Assembly: GCF_018861295.1 (NCBI RefSeq)
Contig: NZ_JAHLDM010000011.1
Span: 62,001 to 126,000, forward strand
Length of the DNA stretch: 64,000 bases
Direction: 5' to 3'
Origin: Clostridium_AD estertheticum_D
GTDB lineage: Bacteria; Bacillota; Clostridia; Clostridiales; Clostridiaceae
Positions within the stretch are counted from its first letter, which is position 1. Every line of letters starts with the position of its first letter. Positions 61,217 through 64,000 of this stretch are shown piece by piece. A program made the position numbers and the translations under genes. The notes beneath the pieces are model-generated. The model made no database searches. It was not told the origin of the DNA and worked only from the letters and a program-made list of their open reading frames with translations.

Positions 61217-62422
61217 CTATTTTTTCTTTAGTAATATTGATTTCATAACTGCAGTTTCGCCATATTTATTGCGCAAACTATCTATAGTTTTATCTATACT
61301 TCTTTTCTTTTCATCATTAGTATTATCAAGGTCAAAAATTGATATTTGTTTAAAATTATCATCACATAAATTATTAAGAGAAACTCCTAGTAATCTTATG
61401 GGCTCACCTTTCCATAATTCATCAAAAAGAGTCCTTACTGTTTTTAGTATCTCCTGAGTTTGATCCGTAGAGCTTTTTAAAGTCGTACTACGCGAATAAT
61501 CAATAAATTCATGATTTCTTATAGTTACTGAAATAGAGTAGCAACACTTTTTTATATTTCTTAATCTACTAGCCGTATGTTCAACTAATTCTAACAATAC
61601 TATATAAGCCTCATCTTTACTTTTAATATCATTTGCCAGGGTTGTTGAATTGTTTATTCCTTTGAGCTCTCGTTTATCCGATCTTACTTCTCTATTATCT
61701 ATTCCATTAGCATATTCCCACATCATCCTACCACTACTTTTAAAATGGTATTTCAAAAATTGAACATCGTACTTAGCTAAATCTCCTATAGTAAATATAT
61801 TTAAATTATTAAGCCTTGGAACACTTCTACGCCCAACCATGAAAAGCTCTCCAACTGGAAGATGCCACAATTTTTTTTCTACTTCATTTTTATAAAGCGT
61901 ATGCACTTTATCCGGTTTTTCAAAATCAGATGCCATTTTCGCTAGTAGTTTAACATCTGACATGCCTATATTTACTGTAAACCCTAACTCGTTCTTTATC
62001 CTATCTTTAATATCATATGCAAGTCTTAGTGCTGCTTCTTTAGACGTATTATAACTTGTTACATCTAAATAACACTCATCTATAGAAAATTTTTCGATAA
62101 TTGGTGTATAGTCACCAAATATTCTTCTCATAGCCTTACTACAGCTTTCATATAACCCAAAGTCAGGTGATACAACTACAAGGTTTATACATTTCTTTCT
62201 TGCAGTAAATAAGCTCTCCCCTGTTACTATTCCACTCCTTTTAGCTATCATAGATTTTGCGAGAACTACCCCTCTTCGAGACTGTTCGTCTCCACCTATT
62301 ACAGCAGCGATAGCCCTCAGGTCGATCTTTTCTCCTTGCTTTATCATCTTCGCAGCACTCCAAGAAAGAAATGCTGAATTAACATCTATATGAAATATAA
62401 GTTTTTCGTTAAATTTGGTCAT
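61217..62422 (-). CDS. dinB: DNA polymerase IV (Y-family)
   Basis: 401 aa translesion polymerase. Catalytic acidic residues are in FHIDVNSAF (about residue 13) and FSIDECYLDV (about residue 115). RRGVVLAKSMIAKRSGI and the little-finger domain (about 240-345, ITVTIRNHEF-like region) follow. No C-terminal beta-clamp QLSLF-type motif is evident beyond QISIFDLD near residue 372, which could serve as one. AAAAAGGATGAGATTAT precedes the ATG. Confidence 0.92.
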   Translation of the reverse strand: MTKFNEKLIFHIDVNSAFLSWSAAKMIKQGEKIDLRAIAAVIGGDEQSRRGVVLAKSMIAKRSGIVTGESLFTARKKCINLVVVSPDFGLYESCSKAMRRIFGDYTPIIEKFSIDECYLDVTSYNTSKEAALRLAYDIKDRIKNELGFTVNIGMSDVKLLAKMASDFEKPDKVHTLYKNEVEKKLWHLPVGELFMVGRRSVPRLNNLNIFTIGDLAKYDVQFLKYHFKSSGRMMWEYANGIDNREVRSDKRELKGINNSTTLANDIKSKDEAYIVLLELVEHTASRLRNIKKCCYSISVTIRNHEFIDYSRSTTLKSSTDQTQEILKTVRTLFDELWKGEPIRLLGVSLNNLCDDNFKQISIFDLDNTNDEKKRSIDKTIDSLRNKYGETAVMKSILLKKK

Positions 62423-62480
62423 ATAATCTCATCCTTTTTATAAATCCTCTATAAGAGATATTATATATATTTTCCATATA

Positions 62481-62519
62481 AAAAAGCAACCTATCCTTAA
62501 TTAAAGAATAGGTTACTTT
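62481..62519 (-). terminator. Terminator after ptsI
   Basis: AAAGTAACCTATTCTTTA and TAAGGATAGGTTGCTTTT pair over about 16 bases, followed by a T run on the minus strand. Confidence 0.7.
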
Positions 62520-62566
62520 AGAATAAAGATAAGGTTGCTTTAGTATAAAGATACGGTTGCTTTAAA
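62520..62566 (-). repeat. Decoy-like repeats of the terminator arm
   Basis: Two 22-base units, AAAGCAACCGTATCTTTATA and AAAGCAACCTTATCTTTATT, precede the terminator on the minus strand and copy its AAAGCAACC arm. They are tandem and start just after the ptsI stop. Confidence 0.65.
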
Positions 62567-62583
62567 TAATTAGTTAATATATC

Positions 62584-64000
62584 TTATGCTTTTATATTAG
62601 CCTTTATATAATCCTTTATTTCATCTGCATCACCAAATGTAAGTACTGGTGCTGATAGTTTTTCACATTCTTTAAAGCTAGAATTTGTAATAGTTTTACG
62701 TGCTCTTAATATTGAAGCTGCACTCATACTAAATTCATCTAGTCCAAATCCAAGAAGTACAGGGATAAGATTTGCGTCTCCTGCCATCTCACCACACATA
62801 TTTACAGTTATTCCGGCTTTATGTCCATTATCTATTACTATTTTAATAAGTCTTAAAACAGCTGGATGATAAAAATCATATAAATATGATATTTTCTCGT
62901 TCATTCTATCTACTGCCAAAGTATATTGAATTAAATCATTAGTACCAATGCTGAAGAAATCTACTTCTTTAGCTAATACATCTGATATTATTGCAGCAGA
63001 TGGTATTTCTATCATAATACCTACTTCTATTTTCTCATCAAAAGTTACTCCCTCAGACTTAAGCTCTTTTGTACACTCCTCAAGTAATTTCTTAGCTGCT
63101 CTAAGCTCTTGAATATTACATATCATAGGAAACATGATTTTAAGCTTACCGAATGCAGATGCTCTTACTAAAGCTCTTAATTGAGTTTTAAATATATCGG
63201 TTCTATCAAGGCAAAGTCTTATAGCTCTATATCCGAGGAACGGATTCATTTCCTCGTCCATAGGTAGGTAATCTAATTTTTTATCTCCACCTATATCTAA
63301 TGTTCTTATAATAACAGGTTTTCCATTCATCTTTTCGAGAACTGATTTATATTCTCCAAATTGTTCTTCCTCAGTTGGTAGAGCATCGTTTGCCATATAT
63401 AAAAACTCAGTTCTAAATAATCCTATAGCTTCTGCGCCATTTTTAAGTACAGCTCCTAAATCTGCAGCTGACCCTATATTGGCAGCTATTTCAACTTTTT
63501 TGCCATCAGTTGTTATAGATGACATTGTCGCATATTTAAGTAATTGATGTTTAGATTCAATAAATTCTTCTCTTTTGATTTTATATTCATTCAAAGTTTT
63601 CTCGTCTGGTTTAATAATAACTAAACCTTCTTCTCCGTCTACAATAATTAAATCACCATCTTTAATTTTATGTATACCACTACCTGCGCCTACAACAGCA
63701 GGTAATTCTAAAGAACGTGCAATAATAGATGTATGAGCAGTTCTTCCTCCTATTTCAGTTACAAAAGCCAAAACCTTTTCTTTATCAATCTGCGCTGTAT
63801 CTGATGGAGTAAGGTCTCTTGCAACTAATATACACTCATCTTGAATGTCTGCAATAGACGCAACTTTTATTCCCATTAATATATTCATCACTCTTTTACT
63901 TACATCCCTAATATCTACTGCTCTTTCTTTCATATATGCATTATCCATATTTTCAAAAACAGCAGCTGTTTCTGTAGATACGGTTTGTAGTGAGTATTCG
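62584..64000 (-). CDS. ptsI: PTS enzyme I (5' end outside window)
   Basis: PEP-protein phosphotransferase that takes phosphate from PEP to HPr, the first step of all PTS sugar uptake. The frame is open to the window edge; about 471 residues are visible and roughly the first 100 are missing. The active histidine is in GGRTAHTSI, the PEP-binding arginines in GLFRTEFLYM, and the C-terminal TIM barrel has SIGTNDLIQYTL, HPAVLRLI and CGEMAGD. It is a window truncation, not a broken gene. A terminator with extra half-repeats follows. Confidence 0.95.
   Translation of the reverse strand, partial: EYSLQTVSTETAAVFENMDNAYMKERAVDIRDVSKRVMNILMGIKVASIADIQDECILVARDLTPSDTAQIDKEKVLAFVTEIGGRTAHTSIIARSLELPAVVGAGSGIHKIKDGDLIIVDGEEGLVIIKPDEKTLNEYKIKREEFIESKHQLLKYATMSSITTDGKKVEIAANIGSAADLGAVLKNGAEAIGLFRTEFLYMANDALPTEEEQFGEYKSVLEKMNGKPVIIRTLDIGGDKKLDYLPMDEEMNPFLGYRAIRLCLDRTDIFKTQLRALVRASAFGKLKIMFPMICNIQELRAAKKLLEECTKELKSEGVTFDEKIEVGIMIEIPSAAIISDVLAKEVDFFSIGTNDLIQYTLAVDRMNEKISYLYDFYHPAVLRLIKIVIDNGHKAGITVNMCGEMAGDANLIPVLLGFGLDEFSMSAASILRARKTITNSSFKECEKLSAPVLTFGDADEIKDYIKANIKA

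Noticed and set aside
62584..64000. Truncated ptsI pseudogene
   Set aside because: The frame stays open with good enzyme I similarity to the window edge; the missing N terminus is simply outside the window.

Overview
The window comes from a low-GC, spore-forming anaerobic Firmicute, most likely a Clostridium sensu stricto. The evidence is very AT-rich intergenic DNA, strong AGGAGG ribosome sites, spore genes (YtxC-like protein, an alpha/beta-type SASP, a PdaB-like deacetylase), the acetyl-DAP lysine pathway, a giant acyl-CoA dehydratase activase-like protein, and clostridial regulatory RNAs (L20-type leader, T-box, preQ1 riboswitch). It is ordinary chromosome. I see no intact IS element, prophage or CRISPR array.

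Layout. 1-4.1 kb: infC-rpmI (infC with an AUU start and an attenuator leader), ytxC-like gene, a GME-fold gene, and an ECF sigma / small membrane protein / signal peptidase I cluster. 4.3-4.8 kb: five tRNAs read Val-Asp-Phe-Gly-Cys on the minus strand. 5-7 kb: hslO, a methyltransferase and a SASP. 7.4-11.2 kb: lysine/DAP genes (dapA-dapB, an aminotransferase, dapD), followed by a block of large palindromic repeats. 11.8-17 kb: a two-OB-fold SSB-like protein, polysaccharide deacetylase, DUF4364, a YVTN beta-propeller, a TSCPD protein and folC. 17-23 kb: oppABCDF with a clear promoter. 23.4-26.4 kb: valS with a T-box. 26.6-37.4 kb: an NMT1/SsuA-like binding lipoprotein, a HepT/MntA toxin-antitoxin pair, an AAC(3)-like acetyltransferase, a BceRS-BceAB-type peptide-sensing/export module, class I fructose-bisphosphate aldolase, and a PadR/HAAS-type membrane pair. 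37.4-38.5 kb: a gene-free kilobase holding two copies of a large structured RNA-like element and a PadR gene fragment. 38.5-64 kb: the 1428-aa activase, an SsuBC-like ATPase/permease, TPR, transglutaminase, recX, an M16 peptidase, preQ1-queT, a DEAD-box helicase, MgtC, UPF0158, two DUF1292 proteins, birA, a radical SAM protein, an HD hydrolase, a second ECF sigma/regulator pair, cca, dinB and ptsI (5' end outside the window).

The most interesting non-coding signals are: (1) the two related long-armed elements with a strongly conserved core at 37.64-38.49 kb; (2) a dispersed palindromic family (11.3, 11.7, 55.5 kb, with fragments at 27.6 and 37.5 kb) whose central hairpin keeps its loop while its stem changes in a compensatory way; and (3) a shared repeat of about 70 bp found between two different convergent gene pairs. 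I also found two genes of under 60 codons (58 aa at 56.4 kb and 27 aa at 51.4 kb) with good ribosome sites. For several genes I set the start downstream of a GTG that is actually part of the Shine-Dalgarno sequence.
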